DNA from: Rhynchosporium graminicola
Taxonomy: Eukaryota > Ascomycota > Leotiomycetes > Helotiales > Ploettnerulaceae
Assembly: GCA_900074885.1 (NCBI GenBank)
Contig: FJUW01000006.1
Location: 62,001 to 126,000, forward strand
DNA: 64,000 nucleotides
Reading direction: 5' to 3'
Part shown: piece by piece, positions 46,735 to 58,204 of the stretch
Layout: every line of letters starts with the position of its first letter
Position numbering within the stretch: position 1 is the stretch's first letter
Notes under the pieces: model-generated
The model's database searches: none
The model's input: only the letters and a program-made list of their open reading frames with translations
What the model was told of the DNA's origin: nothing
Translations under genes and position numbers: made by a program

Positions 46735-49393
46735 ATGCCACAACGAAATACTTTGAAATTACCCAAGGGGATCATTGATCAACTTGGTGGGGAAGGTAAG
46801 TTCTAAATTGGGTCCGTTGTCGGCATCTTACACGCTGTTTTCTGACCTTTTCGAAGAGGCGCTTTCAGGTGGGCGTAAAAAGGGCCGTCCTCAAGCTGGA
46901 TCGAGGAAAGACGTTCGGAAAGCTGCACGAAATGAGAAGAAAGCCTTGAGAAGCGGACCACCCCCAGCGAAAAGAGCAAAGATTTATCATGACGAAAGCC
47001 AGCATTCAAGAAACAGACCTGCGGTAGTTCCAGCACCCCCAGCAGCGAAGCCATCACGAGATGAATTTATGAAAGAGCCAAAACCCAAGTCAATCCTGAA
47101 AAGTACAAAAAAAGCGGATCCCGAACCGAAGATATCTAAAAAGCGCCGCTCGGTATCACCACCTCCCAGGGTATCAAGAGCTGTGCAGGACAAGTTGGCC
47201 GAGGAAGATGAGGAAATTGCTGCTCTGGAGAAGAAGTTAGGCTTGAAGGGCAAAAAGGGACTGCCGCAGTCTTTCAAGGATGATGGACTGGATGAGCTAC
47301 TGGAAGGTTTAGGTGGCGAGGCGGAAGAAGATGAAGGGATCTCGCAGAAGAGGAAGAGGAAAGCAGAGGGAGACGAATGGCTGGATCGCAAGCGGAGAGA
47401 GGCGCGAAATGCTGCAGGCAAAGCAGGAATTCTGGATGACGACAGTGACCTAGATGAAGACGATTCGGAAGAGGATGATGAAGGTGCGGACGATGATGGA
47501 GCTTCGGATATATCACTAGATGGACCGGGGTTTTCTGATGATAATGATTCAGGAGACGAAGAAGGTGAACTGGACGATAAACTGGACGACGACAATGATT
47601 TTGATGGATTTGAATCTGGATCTGACGATGACTCTGAGGAAGAAGTGGCGAAACCCGTGAAAAGGATTCGCGAAAATCCTTACGTGGCGCCGGTCAGCGC
47701 TGGAGCTGCTCCTGCAGAGAAATATATCCCACCATCTCTAAGAAAAGCAGCATCTTCCGATTCAGAAGAATTGGTCAGATTACGGCGAAGGATCCAGGGA
47801 CTGGTGAACAGGCTCACCGAAGCCAATTTAATATCGATTCTCGCAGATATTGAGAAGATCTATCGAGAAAACCCCAGACAGCATGTTTCCTCAACACTGG
47901 TTGATATTTTACTGACATCGGTTTGCGAACCTACGACTCTCCCTGACACTCTGATCATTTTGCCCGCTGGATTCATTTCAGCTATCTACAAGATTATTGG
48001 AACGGACTTCGGAGCTCAAATCATCCAACGGATTGTGGAACTGTTCGACGAGCACTATGTACGCGCGATGGCTATGGGAAATACCGGTCCCGCAGCTTCG
48101 ACGACAGATAGCAGCAAGGAGACTTCTAATTTGATGATGCTGCTATCGGAAATGTACAATTTCCAAGTAGTGGGTAGCGGTCTGATGTTTGACTATATCA
48201 AGATGTTCCTTGAGAAGCTCTCTGAGCTAAATGCGGAACTTTTACTGAAAATAATCCGCGCTTCCGGTCCTCAGCTACGACAAGATGACCCCTCGGCACT
48301 CAAAGCTATTGTCACTATGCTTCGACCAGCGATCGAAAGCGCTGGTGGTGAGGCTAATATCTCTGTCCGGACGAAGTTCATGATTGAGACTATCAATGAT
48401 CTCAAGAATAACAAAATGAAGACTGGTGGCGCAGCATCGGCGATTACTTCTGAGCATACCATTCGCATGAAGAAAACTTTGGGAACTCTAAACACTCGAA
48501 CCATGAAGGGAAGCGAGCCTTTGCGGATTGGTTTGAAGGATATCCAAGAATCCGACAAGAAGGGCAAATGGTGGCTTGTAGGTGCGAGTTGGTCCGGAAA
48601 GCTTGAGGATGGTAGCGTCGAGCCATCGACCAGCGCATTTGGCAAGACGAGAGTGTCAGTAGAAGACGCAGGAACTTCAGATCTTGTCCAACTTGCACGA
48701 GAGCAGCGCATGAACACCGATATTCGTCGGGCAATATTCGTCACCATCATGTCTGCAACAGACTATCAAGACGCACATCTACGGCTCATGAAGTTGAAGC
48801 TCAAGAAGGTGCAGGAATTCGAAATTCCGAAGGTTCTGATCCATTGTGCAGGAGGTGAAAAAGCGTATAACCCATACTACACATTGATCGCCAAGAAAGT
48901 ATGCGGCGACAGAAGACTCAAAACCGCATTCCAATACTGTTTATGGGACCTCTTCAAGAAGATGGGCGAGTCTGAAGAAGACGACATCGATCCAGACGAT
49001 GAAGAAGATACTTTAGAAACTCGGCAAATCGTCAACCTCGCGAAGATGTTCGGAACACTTCTTGTTGATGGTGGTCTGAGCCTGTACGCGCTCAAGAACC
49101 TCAATTTCAGTTACCTCCAAGCCAAGACGAAGATCTTCATGGAGGTATTCTTTATCACGGTTCTACTTCAGTGTCAACGGCAGGCTGAGAATAAGAGAGA
49201 TGAGCAGGCTTTGAGACATGTTTTGGGCCAGGCTAGAGATACGCCGGCGTTGATTCGGGGGTTGCAGTACTTCTTGAAGAAGGTTGTGAGTAAAACAGAC
49301 ATTGCGGGCGGAGAGGAGGAGAAGGATACGGTGAGGTGGGCTTGTAAAGTAGCGGGAGATACCCTGAAGGATTTGGCTTCAGATGCCGCATGA
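46735..49393 (+). CDS. SGD1: Sgd1/NOM1-type nucleolar MIF4G-MA3 protein
   Basis: Two exons, 46735-46795 and 46869-49393; 861 aa. The family acts in the nucleolus in 18S rRNA/40S maturation. The N-terminus is basic and then strongly acidic (long Asp/Glu/Ser runs, about residues 190-290). A MIF4G domain follows at about 320-540 (ELVRLRRRIQGLVNRLTEANLISILADIEKIY, shown here in parts). An MA3 domain lies at about 635-750 (NTDIRRAIFVTIMSATDYQDA, KKVQEFEIPKVLIHC). The start Met precedes LKLPKGIIDQL. Two in-frame acceptors exist for the single intron, a GAAG ending at 46856 and a CAG ending at 46868; the latter is preferred because it lies further from the CTGAC branch site and follows a pyrimidine run. 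The choice changes four residues. Confidence 0.93.
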
Positions 49394-49745
49394 TAGTGTC
49401 ATCGATTCTCTTTCATATAGAATTCTATCAAAGCTCCCTCGACGGATCGTGAAGGGGTGACAAGCTGACATTTATGAATAAGTCTCGAGCTCTCAGCTAT
49501 GATGAATAACTAGAATGCGGTAAGCATACCTTCTCCGAAACGTGCAAAATCCGAATATCCCAGAAGTAAACAAGGTCAAACAGTAGTGGTAGATATTCGT
49601 ATCCTGACAAGCGAGTGAGTGCGGCTTGTACGGGTGCCGGGCTGAGCCATCGGGCAGTTTCGAACTCTCGCCGGTGTCCCATCAAATCATCTTTGCAGCG
49701 CCGTCCCTAGTAGTTTTTTGTATCAACACCATCACATACAACAAG
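49394..49745. other. Intergenic between SGD1 and LPD1
   Basis: 352 bp comprising the SGD1 3' flank and the promoter of the dihydrolipoamide dehydrogenase gene. Nothing else was recognised. Confidence 0.5.
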
Positions 49746-51502
49746 ATGCTTCGAAGTCTAGTAACACCGCGGGCAGCTGCCAGGTCAGCTTTCAAGCAAT
49801 GTTCATCGTATGTGGCACTCAATTGCGAGTCGCAAGCTCGAGTAGCAAGCTAATAAATGGTTTCTCAGCCTTCCTACGATTATCGCCCCTACATCCATTG
49901 CGCGATGGTCGAAACGAGGATATGCCACAGAGGCTGGTAAGCAAGCTACTTAAGTGTATGATACTGATGGATGGCTATCTGACAGGATGTAGAGGAGAAG
50001 GATTTGATTATTATTGGAGGAGGTGTTGCCGGATACGTCGCAGCTATCAAGGCTGGACAGGAGGGTATGAAGGTACGCCTTACACGAAAGTATGGCATGG
50101 GAGGAGGCACCTAACAAATGTTATAGGTTACATGTATCGAGAAGCGTGGCACATTAGGCGGAACATGTCTGAATGTCGGCTGCATTCCCTCGAAAGCTCT
50201 CCTCAACAATTCGCATCTCTACCACCAAATTCTCCACGACACGAAAGCACGCGGTATCGAGGTCGGCGATGTGAAACTCAACCTGGCACAAATGATGAAA
50301 TCGAAAGATACCGCTGTCTCGGGTTTGACGAAGGGTGTGGAGTTCTTGTTCAAGAAGAACAATGTCGAGTACATTAAGGGCACAGCGGCTTTTGCTGGCG
50401 AGCATGAAATCAAGGTCAACTTGACTGAGGGAGGAGAGAAGACTATTATCGGAAAGAACATTCTCATTGCCACTGGCAGTGAAGCTACGCCATTCCCGGG
50501 TCTTGAGATTGACGAGAAGAGAATCATCACCAGCACCGGAGCTATTGCCTTAAATAAGGTCCCAGAGAGCATGATTGTCATTGGTGGAGGTATCATTGGT
50601 CTTGAGATGGGATCGGTGTGGTCGAGATTGGGGTCGAAAGTCACTGTTGTGGAGTTCTTGGGGCAGATCGGTGGCCCAGGAATGGACAATGAGGTCGCGA
50701 AGGCGACCCAGAAGATATTGAAGAAGCAGGGTATCGACTTCAAGCTCAATACTAAGGTTATGGGTGGTGACCCAAGCGGCGACAAGATCAAGCTTGAGGT
50801 AGAGGCTGCCAAGGGAGGCAAGAATGAGACTGTGAGTTTTGGAGCGGAGCACTCTAAAGCTCGATAAAATGCTGACGGACATAGCTTGATGCAGATGTTG
50901 TCCTTGTTGCCATTGGGCGTAGACCATACACTGCTGGTCTCGGATTAGAGAACATCGGTCTTGAGACTGATGACAAGGGAAGATTGGTCATCGACCAGGA
51001 ATACCGAACCAAGATCCCACACATCCGAGTTGTCGGTGACTGCACATTCGGGCCTATGCTTGCCCACAAGGCCGAGGAAGAGGCCGTTGCCGTCGTCGAG
51101 TATATCAAGAAGGGACACGGACATGTCAATTATGGTGCCATTCCCTCAGTCATGTACACACATCCTGAAGTCGCTTGGGTTGGCCAAAACGAGCAAGAAG
51201 TCAAGGCATCAGGAGTAAAGTACAAAGTCGGCACATTCCCTTTCTCCGCCAACTCGAGAGCAAAGACCAACCTCGATTCCGATGGGTTCGTCAAGATGAT
51301 TGCCGATGAAGAGACTGATAGAATCCTTGGTATTCACATCATTGGACCTAATGCTGGAGAGATGATTGCTGAGGGAACTTTGGCTATTGAGTACGGTGCG
51401 TCGAGTGAGGATATTGGACGTACGAGTCATGCGCACCCAACTCTTGCGGAAGCGTTCAAGGAGGCCGCTATGGCGACATACGGCAAGGCTATTCATTACT
51501 GA
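49746..51502 (+). CDS. LPD1: Dihydrolipoamide dehydrogenase (E3), mitochondrial
   Basis: Five exons: 49746-49807, 49869-49936, 49993-50072, 50127-50831, 50885-51502; 510 aa. It is the FAD flavoenzyme that reoxidises dihydrolipoamide with NAD+ in the pyruvate and 2-oxoglutarate dehydrogenase complexes and the glycine cleavage system. The N-terminus is a basic mitochondrial presequence ending near RWSKRGYAT. The FAD-binding [10 protein letters not shown], the redox disulfide GTCLNVGC (Cys84/Cys89), the NAD-binding [12 protein letters not shown] (about residue 220) and the C-terminal catalytic [10 protein letters not shown] (His about 487, Glu about 492) are all present. The third exon begins after TAG at 49992, giving the expected ATEAEEKDL; a nearby alternative acceptor would shift the frame. 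The length matches the family. Confidence 0.97.
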
Positions 51503-52336
51503 GCATAACCAATTGTACAATAGTTAGATTCAATGCAGATTCTTGACCATTTGATTTGCTTCGTGACATATGTGCGACGTTTGCTGAAGAAGCTTGCGCA
51601 AGTGGCTAGAGACCATCTAAGTCATAAACTCGTAGGTAAAATAGAACAGGCTCTCTGGCCCTCATCCGCTTCTCCGCTCCACTGCGAATCTGTTTTTCTC
51701 GCTATAGTTCCCAGTTGGTACCCGAGACATTCCAACCACCTCTTTGTGAAGGAGCAAACGCAGGCTACAGCAATCATAATCTGAAATCAACTTCCGCGAC
51801 GGAGCAAGTACGGAAACTATAGTGAGCAGAAGTCAGAGAGAGAATGCTTCGAGAATTCATGGTAGACTCCACTTACTACTCATATTTTTTTTCTTTCCAT
51901 GTCCCAAAACAAACTCGCACAGTACGATTTTCGAAAAAGTAGGTCTAGGTCAAGGTAAACGCCAAGGTAGCCAAAGGATCCCTCCAACGAAGTCTATCAA
52001 AGCAGTTTCCTCTACCAGAATGTTTTCGACGGTGTCTCCGTCTAACCCTAACTCTTACTACAGGAGGGGAAACTACGCGACATCTGTTTCTGGTTACTGA
52101 TGGGTATCTGAAGAAGAGAATTGCTGTATATATGTACTTACTGTGGCATTTGAGGGGCAATAGTGACAACGTTCCTGTTGGCTTTAGCAGGTATCCCTCT
52201 TAGCGCGATGATGTTTTACTTACGCTTCATGGAACTCAGCGACTGTGTATCTGGTACCGGTATAGGGCGGAATATCTTGTCTGCTTGGTACATCAGAAAG
52301 CAATCTCAATCGCGAAGCTATAAACTTCTTAGGAAC
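51503..52336. other. Intergenic, downstream of LPD1
   Basis: No supported gene; short frames have no recognisable family. Confidence 0.5.
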
Positions 52337-52597
52337 TTACGGCTGGTACCTAATATTTGGATACCCACCAAAGTCATAAGAGTATGACGGTTGCGGGTAA
52401 TACAAATGGGGGTAGGCCACGGCGGACGAACCGATGTATTGTAGATTGTGATGATCACGAACTATAGCTGTTGGACTTCTACATGCATCGTATCCCCTGT
52501 GTGGATCTGGCTGAAAGATGAAGCACTGGTCGAGATCGAAGCTTGGGCTTTGCCATGGAGGATTACCGAAGCCGTGGCTAGCAAGGTTCATATTCAT
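52337..52597 (-). CDS. Possible small gene, 86 aa, Tyr/Pro-rich
   Basis: A minus-strand single-exon frame starting ATG at 52597. The product is Pro/Tyr/Ser/His-rich with two Cys and no signal peptide, ending YDFGGYPNIRYQP. Upstream on the same strand are a TATATAA box near 52755 and an A/C/T-rich leader, which resemble a fungal promoter and 5' UTR. No family was recognised. It could be a lineage-specific gene or chance; no conservation evidence is available. Confidence 0.35.
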   Translation of the reverse strand: MNMNLASHGFGNPPWQSPSFDLDQCFIFQPDPHRGYDACRSPTAIVRDHHNLQYIGSSAVAYPHLYYPQPSYSYDFGGYPNIRYQP

Positions 52598-54270
52598 AAT
52601 GACTATTGAACTCGAAGCGATGGGTTTGTTCTCTGGTAGGAATGTTAGATATTTCAATAGTTGAATTGAGCGTGGGGAACGTTTGGAAGATGGGTTGTAA
52701 AGGATTGTCGTGCTAGAAAAAGAATTGTTGTAATGAGGAGGCAGGAATCCACTTCCTTATATATGCTTGGAAAAAGTGCTTTCTCGTGGGTAATACAAGA
52801 TCTACGACTGAGTAATCATTAGAGAGCGCTGGGAAGATTGGTTAACCAGAAGCAGTAAATCCAGGCACTTCAGACCAGTGAGAGATATTTACGCGGCACC
52901 GTTGCTACTCAGGAGCATCTTCGTTCAAGTAAAACGAGCCCTTCCTGTACTCTGACGGCAAGAAGCTCATCTGAATATAACTGCACGCCGAGTATTGGGA
53001 AGAAACAAGGCGAAGATGCCAGGCTTGTTAACTTACACTGATATTCACCGGCAATGATCCTGAACCTGTAGATCAAGACTAGAAACCTGATTGAAGGAGG
53101 TTGCGAAGATCAGACGAAAGCAAACCTACCCCATGGCAGAATGGAGTCGCTCAGGAGAAGGTTTGCTCTGGTCCCAGCGATCATATCGCCGTATTTGAGG
53201 CAGCAGGCGAGGCTTAAGGGTCAAGTGCTCAGATCCATTTGCATAGGAACCTATTCTTGGTACTGAGGGAATACGCCTAGCTCTCATTAAGGCGCTCAAT
53301 CAGGGCATTTGTGAAACACAAACTCGTTTATGTAAAAGGTCCACGCAATTGCGAAGAATGGCAATTCGTGTCTGCCTATGCCGGACGGAAGCTGCCAAGT
53401 TCTGGCGCCACGAATCGTTTTTTGGACGTTCACTGTAGGCCGCCGAGCTTGTGTACTACTATCATAGCACAACAATACGCCAAATTTTCGAGCGGAAGTT
53501 ATTGCATTTCAAGAAAATATGACAAGCATACCACAGGCAAAAGAAAGAATAGGAAAAGTACACTCACTACATTACCAGACTTTTCCTGACAATAACTTCT
53601 CATATTGTACCTAAAGATTGGCAACAGAGTTGCAATGTCTGTGAAGAAGTAGTAACAGATGCTGAGAAGAGACAAGGGAACGAAGAAATTGTCAAGAGGA
53701 ACATAGAGGAGTGTTACACAGTAGGCCAAAAGAAACTTTCGTCTGAACCTTGTGCCTCCTTGGTGAATATGATAGTCCGATTGTTGGCCTGTACTTCCAA
53801 AACACCAAATACAAAATGCCATTGAGACCTTTCCGATATGTATCAAACACTCACTTTACAACGACACACACGGGTCATGTCGCTGATGCAGTTTGTTATA
53901 CTGTATGAAGTGGTATGCTGATGTTGACATGGACTGAAGCTGCTTTAGTGTTCGAATCGGGGGTGAAAGTCATGTCAGGAACCAAAGCAAGCTTAAGCGA
54001 GCCAGTCGAAATCCAGCAGCAAATTCATAGCAAATTCATAGGGGACCAGGGTAAGCAGCTAAGCTCAAGCTCCCCCACATGGGCCCACATGGGTCGTCCT
54101 CACTAAGACAGACGATCTATGGTGACATTCCCAAAGTTTTATGGAGCGTAGTTGGCCACAATTGGCAGTGCTTTTATAGCTTTGTACAAACACACTCGAT
54201 TACGGTTTCTACATTGTATTGCAATTCATACCGGGACCAGCCAGCAATTAAGATCCTCCCACATCTGAAC
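52598..54270. other. Intergenic upstream of the desaturase
   Basis: No supported gene. A 115-codon minus-strand frame (53846-53499) is hydrophobic in parts but has no recognisable family, so it is not called. Confidence 0.45.
52750..52762 (-). promoter_or_regulatory. TATA-like box of the possible small gene
   Basis: On the minus strand the sequence reads CATATATAAGGA, about 160 bp upstream of the ATG at 52597, followed by a pyrimidine-containing leader. Confidence 0.4.
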
Positions 54271-56011
54271 ATGGCCTCCAAAAGCAGCCCACCTCAACGG
54301 AAGGAGACCTTCTTGTCGCGAAGACAAATTGAAGGTCTTATAGCAGACGGCAGATCTATAATTATAGTCAACGGGAATGTTCTCAAAGTCGATCCATGGC
54401 TCCAGTATCACCCTGGGGGAGATATGGCTATCCGACATATGTTAGGGAGAGATGCTACCGATGAAGTTACAGCGTATGTCCCTGGCCTGGCTCTTCTTGC
54501 AGCGACTATATTGACATTGCACCAGCCTTCACTCTCCCGAAGCACGGAAGCAAATGGAACGATATCGAATTGGCCGTATTGAGGGTCGTTGGGTAAACTT
54601 TGTGCCCCCAATACAAGGTGGCAGATTTCGAGCATACTTTGAAGATACTCCAGAGGCAGAGAGCGAGGAGGACTATCCTGAACACCAAACACCCAGTTCC
54701 GATATTTCGAGAACCCCATCACCAATATTTGATTCAGCAGAGCCAATCTCTCGCCGACGCGTCGTCACCAAGAGCAACCCTCTCCTCTCTTCGGCTTCAT
54801 CTGTTTCCTCCCTTGCGGAACCCGAAGACGGTATGTCTTATCTGGACGCCCAGACGAAGGAGCAAATCGATTTAGACATTGCCAAGTATCCATCATTAGA
54901 TCTTGGCACCCAGGATGAGGTCGTTCGGAGATACCGTCTTCTCGATCAACGACTCCGAGAGGAATGTCTATATGACTGCAACTACACCGCTTATGCCATT
55001 GAAGCCTGCCGGTACACCTTTCTCTTTAGCATGATGCTCCTCTTTCTTCATCTAGGGTGGTACGCTACCAGCGGCTTGTTTCTAGGGTGTCTATGGCACC
55101 AGCTGGTGTTTACTGTGCATGATGCTGGACACATGGGTATCACCCACAATTTCCACATCGATACAACTATTGGGATCTTAATCGCCGATTTCTTAGGTGG
55201 GCTATCAGTGGGGTGGTGGAAGAGGAATCACAACGTCCATCATATTGTTACGAATTCTCCAGAGCACGATCCGGATATTGAGCATCTTCCATTTTTCGCC
55301 ATCTCACACCGATTTTTGGAGTCGCTCACGTCATCCTTCTACAATCGCGTTATGGCATATGATGGATTTGCCAAATTTATTCTTCAATACCAGGCACATC
55401 TGTACTATCCAATTCTCACTTTCGGCCGTTTCAACCTATACTTTCTGTCTTGGGAGTATCTCATTCGGGGCCTAGGACCCAAGAAGGGCCCCGCATGGTG
55501 GCACAGATGGTTGGAGCTTACCGGCCAAGTCTTCTTCTGGTACTGGTTTGGATATCTCCTCATGTACAAGAGCATCCCAACTCTTTCTGCACGCCTAACT
55601 TTCCTCATGGTCAGCCACATGATCACAATGCCTCTGCATGCTCAGATTACGCTGTCTCACTTTGCCATGAGCACTGCAGAACTCGGGCCGCATGAGTCGT
55701 TCCCGCAAAAGATGCTACGTACAACTATGGATGTTGATTGTCCTCAGTGGCTAGATTTCTTCCACGGAGGTCTTCAATTTCAAGCCGTTCACCATCTGTT
55801 CCCAAGGATGCCAAGACACAATCTCCGACGAGCTCAGAAACTCGTGCAGGAGTTCTGTATCGATGTCGGGATACCCTATGCTCTCTACGGGTTCGTAGAT
55901 GGCAGTAAACAGGTGATTGGGAAGCTTGGCGAGGTCGGAAGACAAGCAGCAATTCTTGCGAAGTGTCAGCGAATGACTGCCGAGAAAGGGGATATTTTGC
56001 ATGGACACTGA
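54271..56011 (+). CDS. Delta-8 sphingolipid desaturase (cytochrome b5 fusion)
   Basis: Two exons, 54271-54473 and 54526-56011; 562 aa. This is an ER membrane di-iron enzyme that introduces the delta-8 double bond of the long-chain base in the fungal glucosylceramide pathway. The N-terminal cytochrome b5 domain has the heme motif HPGG (His47), and the splice joins DATDEVTA to LHSPEA, providing the second heme-ligand region. A Ser-rich linker (about 125-180) precedes the desaturase domain. The three His boxes are HDAGH (266-270), HNVHH (303-307) and QAVHH (487-491); Gln as the first residue of the third box is diagnostic of front-end/delta-8 desaturases. Several hydrophobic segments flank the boxes. 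An in-frame Met upstream (54079) is not used because 54271 starts the typical short N-terminus. Confidence 0.93.
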
Positions 56012-56842
56012 TGCATCCAAGATAGCATAGGTATGGCGAATTGCCGTGTTCTATTAGAAATCAGGAATCTTTCACATCGAGCCCTTTTCTGTCTTGCATT
56101 CTCTCAAAAGGATTCACTTAAATGGAAGGAGCGGTCTGGCAATGCTGATGATCACTACGTCGCTAAAGAGCACCCGATTGTGTAACGCAGCTTTCAGATA
56201 TGGATGTTGGCACCCGCACTTTCTCCTGATCGTAAGAGTTTGGAACCTGACTGCGGAGTGCATCCGGAACTGGCCAAGCTGTGCCATGACCGGATGACAG
56301 GTGCCTGGGTTGTGCTGGTGACAGAATTGTGATAGGCCTCATTTTCACGAACGTGGCTCGGTACTTCTCATTGTCTACAATGATAGCATCTTGTGCTTGG
56401 CTTTCAAGTGCACGAACTATCTAGGTACTCAAGAAAGATAGCCGAATCGCATACATGATTCTGCAGGAATTTCGCCCCGCCATTGCCGCATCTGCCATGC
56501 GTTCCAAAAGAAACTTTTTTATCACATCCCAGCTTGCGGGTAGCAACGTCGTTTGCCTCGCCGAATTTGATTAGCCGTAAACAGGCGCAAATACATGCAT
56601 ATGCTTTGTTCCGCGGTCCGAAATGCCAAGCCAAATTTTGAACCAGAAAAAGGAAAAGCAATCTCCATACACATAGGAAAATGATATAAAGTCCTTCGGT
56701 GTCCTGCGAGAATGTCGGATCTTCACGAGAGAGATAGGTATCCAGCTTTACCAACCCGTCTTCGAAATAGCGTCCCAATCTTTAAGCAGGCATACTACCC
56801 ACCGCCATGACCTAAAATTTACTGTTTTGATTGATTTACACA
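56012..56842. other. Intergenic, 0.8 kb
   Basis: 3' flank of the desaturase and promoter of the small two-exon gene. A 124-codon minus-strand frame (56778-56404) shows no family resemblance. Confidence 0.45.
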
Positions 56843-57177
56843 ATGGCCAGAGCCAAGCATGATCAAGGGTCTGCGGAGCGAATCGCTAGATGTAGGGGTA
56901 TAAATGTAAGTCTGCGCACTGTCCAAGTACTCTCAGGACATAGCATCTGACCAGCATGTAGTCTCGTGAAGCAAAGTCAGCAGCTCGATCGGCAAAGCAC
57001 AACAAAGCCAAGAGTGATCAATCTGGAGGTGAAGGTGGAACTGGAACTGGAAGTGGAAGCAGCAGTGGAGGAGATTCAGGTGGAGGTGATAGCGAGGAGT
57101 GCCCAAACATCAATCGATCTGGTGGACGCTGTTCAACACGAGATCCTTGCGTGGCCCATATCCCGAGCTGGAGGTAG
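56843..57177 (+). CDS. Small two-exon gene, 92 aa, Gly/Ser-rich with Cys
   Basis: Exon 1 (56843-56905) starts ATG and encodes MARAKHDQGSAERIARCRGIN. The 56-nt intron 56906-56961 has a perfect GTAAGT donor, a CTGAC branch site and a TAG acceptor, and joins in phase to exon 2 (56962-57177). Exon 2 encodes a basic segment (SREAKSAARSAKHNKAK), a Gly/Ser/Thr-rich stretch of about 25 residues, and a C-terminus with three Cys (ECPN...RCST...PCVA), ending at TAG. There is no signal peptide or known domain. Support is the strong splice signals and biased, non-random composition in only this frame. A further 3' exon is possible because the stop sits in AGGTAGGG. The function is unknown. Confidence 0.55.
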
Positions 57178-58204
57178 GGTATCATATACGATGTGGGAAT
57201 CAAGGCTGGAGATGTAATGCGGCGTTCTTGCAGAGTAGGGGTCTGACTCGGTGTTTCCTGTATGGTTGGGAGAAGCTACCGGTTGTAATTGCTTTTGAGG
57301 GAGTCCAAAGACGCATGTAGTACTGTGCAAAACATGGTTGCTCTCCCTGATTTCTTTTTGGGAAGATTCCTTCAATAAAGTACTGGTACATAGGTTCATA
57401 TCCATGGTGACTAGCTGAAGACCTTTCTTGACTCGCTCGCTTACAGGAAGAGTACCAAGGATAGGTAGGTACTGGCACCGTGGCACGTACCTTCATAAAT
57501 TCAATGATGGTTGTCGTGCGCAAGATCTCATGTCGTATCCACATATCCCAATCCCTGGAACAGCTCATCGACATATCCCTCCATCTAACCGTTCTATCCA
57601 GGTAATGTGCTGAATCTGCGTTGCGATATGCAGTGGATATAAAAGCGGCGGGAGAAGTAAAGAACAGATGAGTAAGCGCATAAATCACAACCTCGGAACC
57701 AGTTCTTCATACGACACGTGATACCTCATGCATGCTCGGGTGCGCTCCAGGAGCATGTGTGGCCCGTGCATCGAGTTCTATCGTCACTGAGGTTCGTTCC
57801 CAGGTACATGGTACCTTTCATACAGCACAGGATCGTCAAGCAACAACAACAACAACTACTACTACTACTGCTCAGCGAAGATATCGAAAGGCGAGAAGAG
57901 GAGAGCCAAAATTTTGTTCTCCTTCGTCTTCATCTTCACATGTTCATGGTTCACAACCAAGCTTCAACATCTTCAACACGACGCACTCGCTTCGTTATCG
58001 GGAGGCTATTTTCAAGCTCCTGGAACCGGGCTGGCCACCAAATCAACCTCACGTGCTACACTTAACCAACCTCGTTTGTTCTTTCCCACCTAGAAGCTAT
58101 CATACACCAACGGCATGCATTTTTGGGCTAGATAAAGTCCTTGAACCCTGCACGACATTTGCTCCGAGGAAGAACATGTCATTTGCTTTTTGCTGAACAT
58201 CGAA
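57178..58204. other. Intergenic upstream of VAC14
   Basis: Contains a CAA/CTA trinucleotide microsatellite at about 57840-57872 and CT-rich leader sequence. The 162-codon minus-strand frame (57688-57200) lacks recognisable motifs and is not called. Confidence 0.45.
57840..57872. repeat. CAA/CTA trinucleotide microsatellite
   Basis: A run of CAA units followed by CTA units, about 330 bp upstream of the VAC14 ATG. Confidence 0.85.

Noticed and set aside
47003..47595. 202-codon Ser-rich frame antisense to SGD1
   Set aside because: It is the complement of the Asp/Glu/Lys-rich region of SGD1.
53499..53846. Hydrophobic 115-codon minus-strand frame
   Set aside because: It looks membrane-like in AT-rich sequence by chance; there is no family resemblance or clear promoter.
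57200..57688. 162-codon minus-strand frame
   Set aside because: No conserved segment, and it begins beside the small two-exon gene on the other strand.
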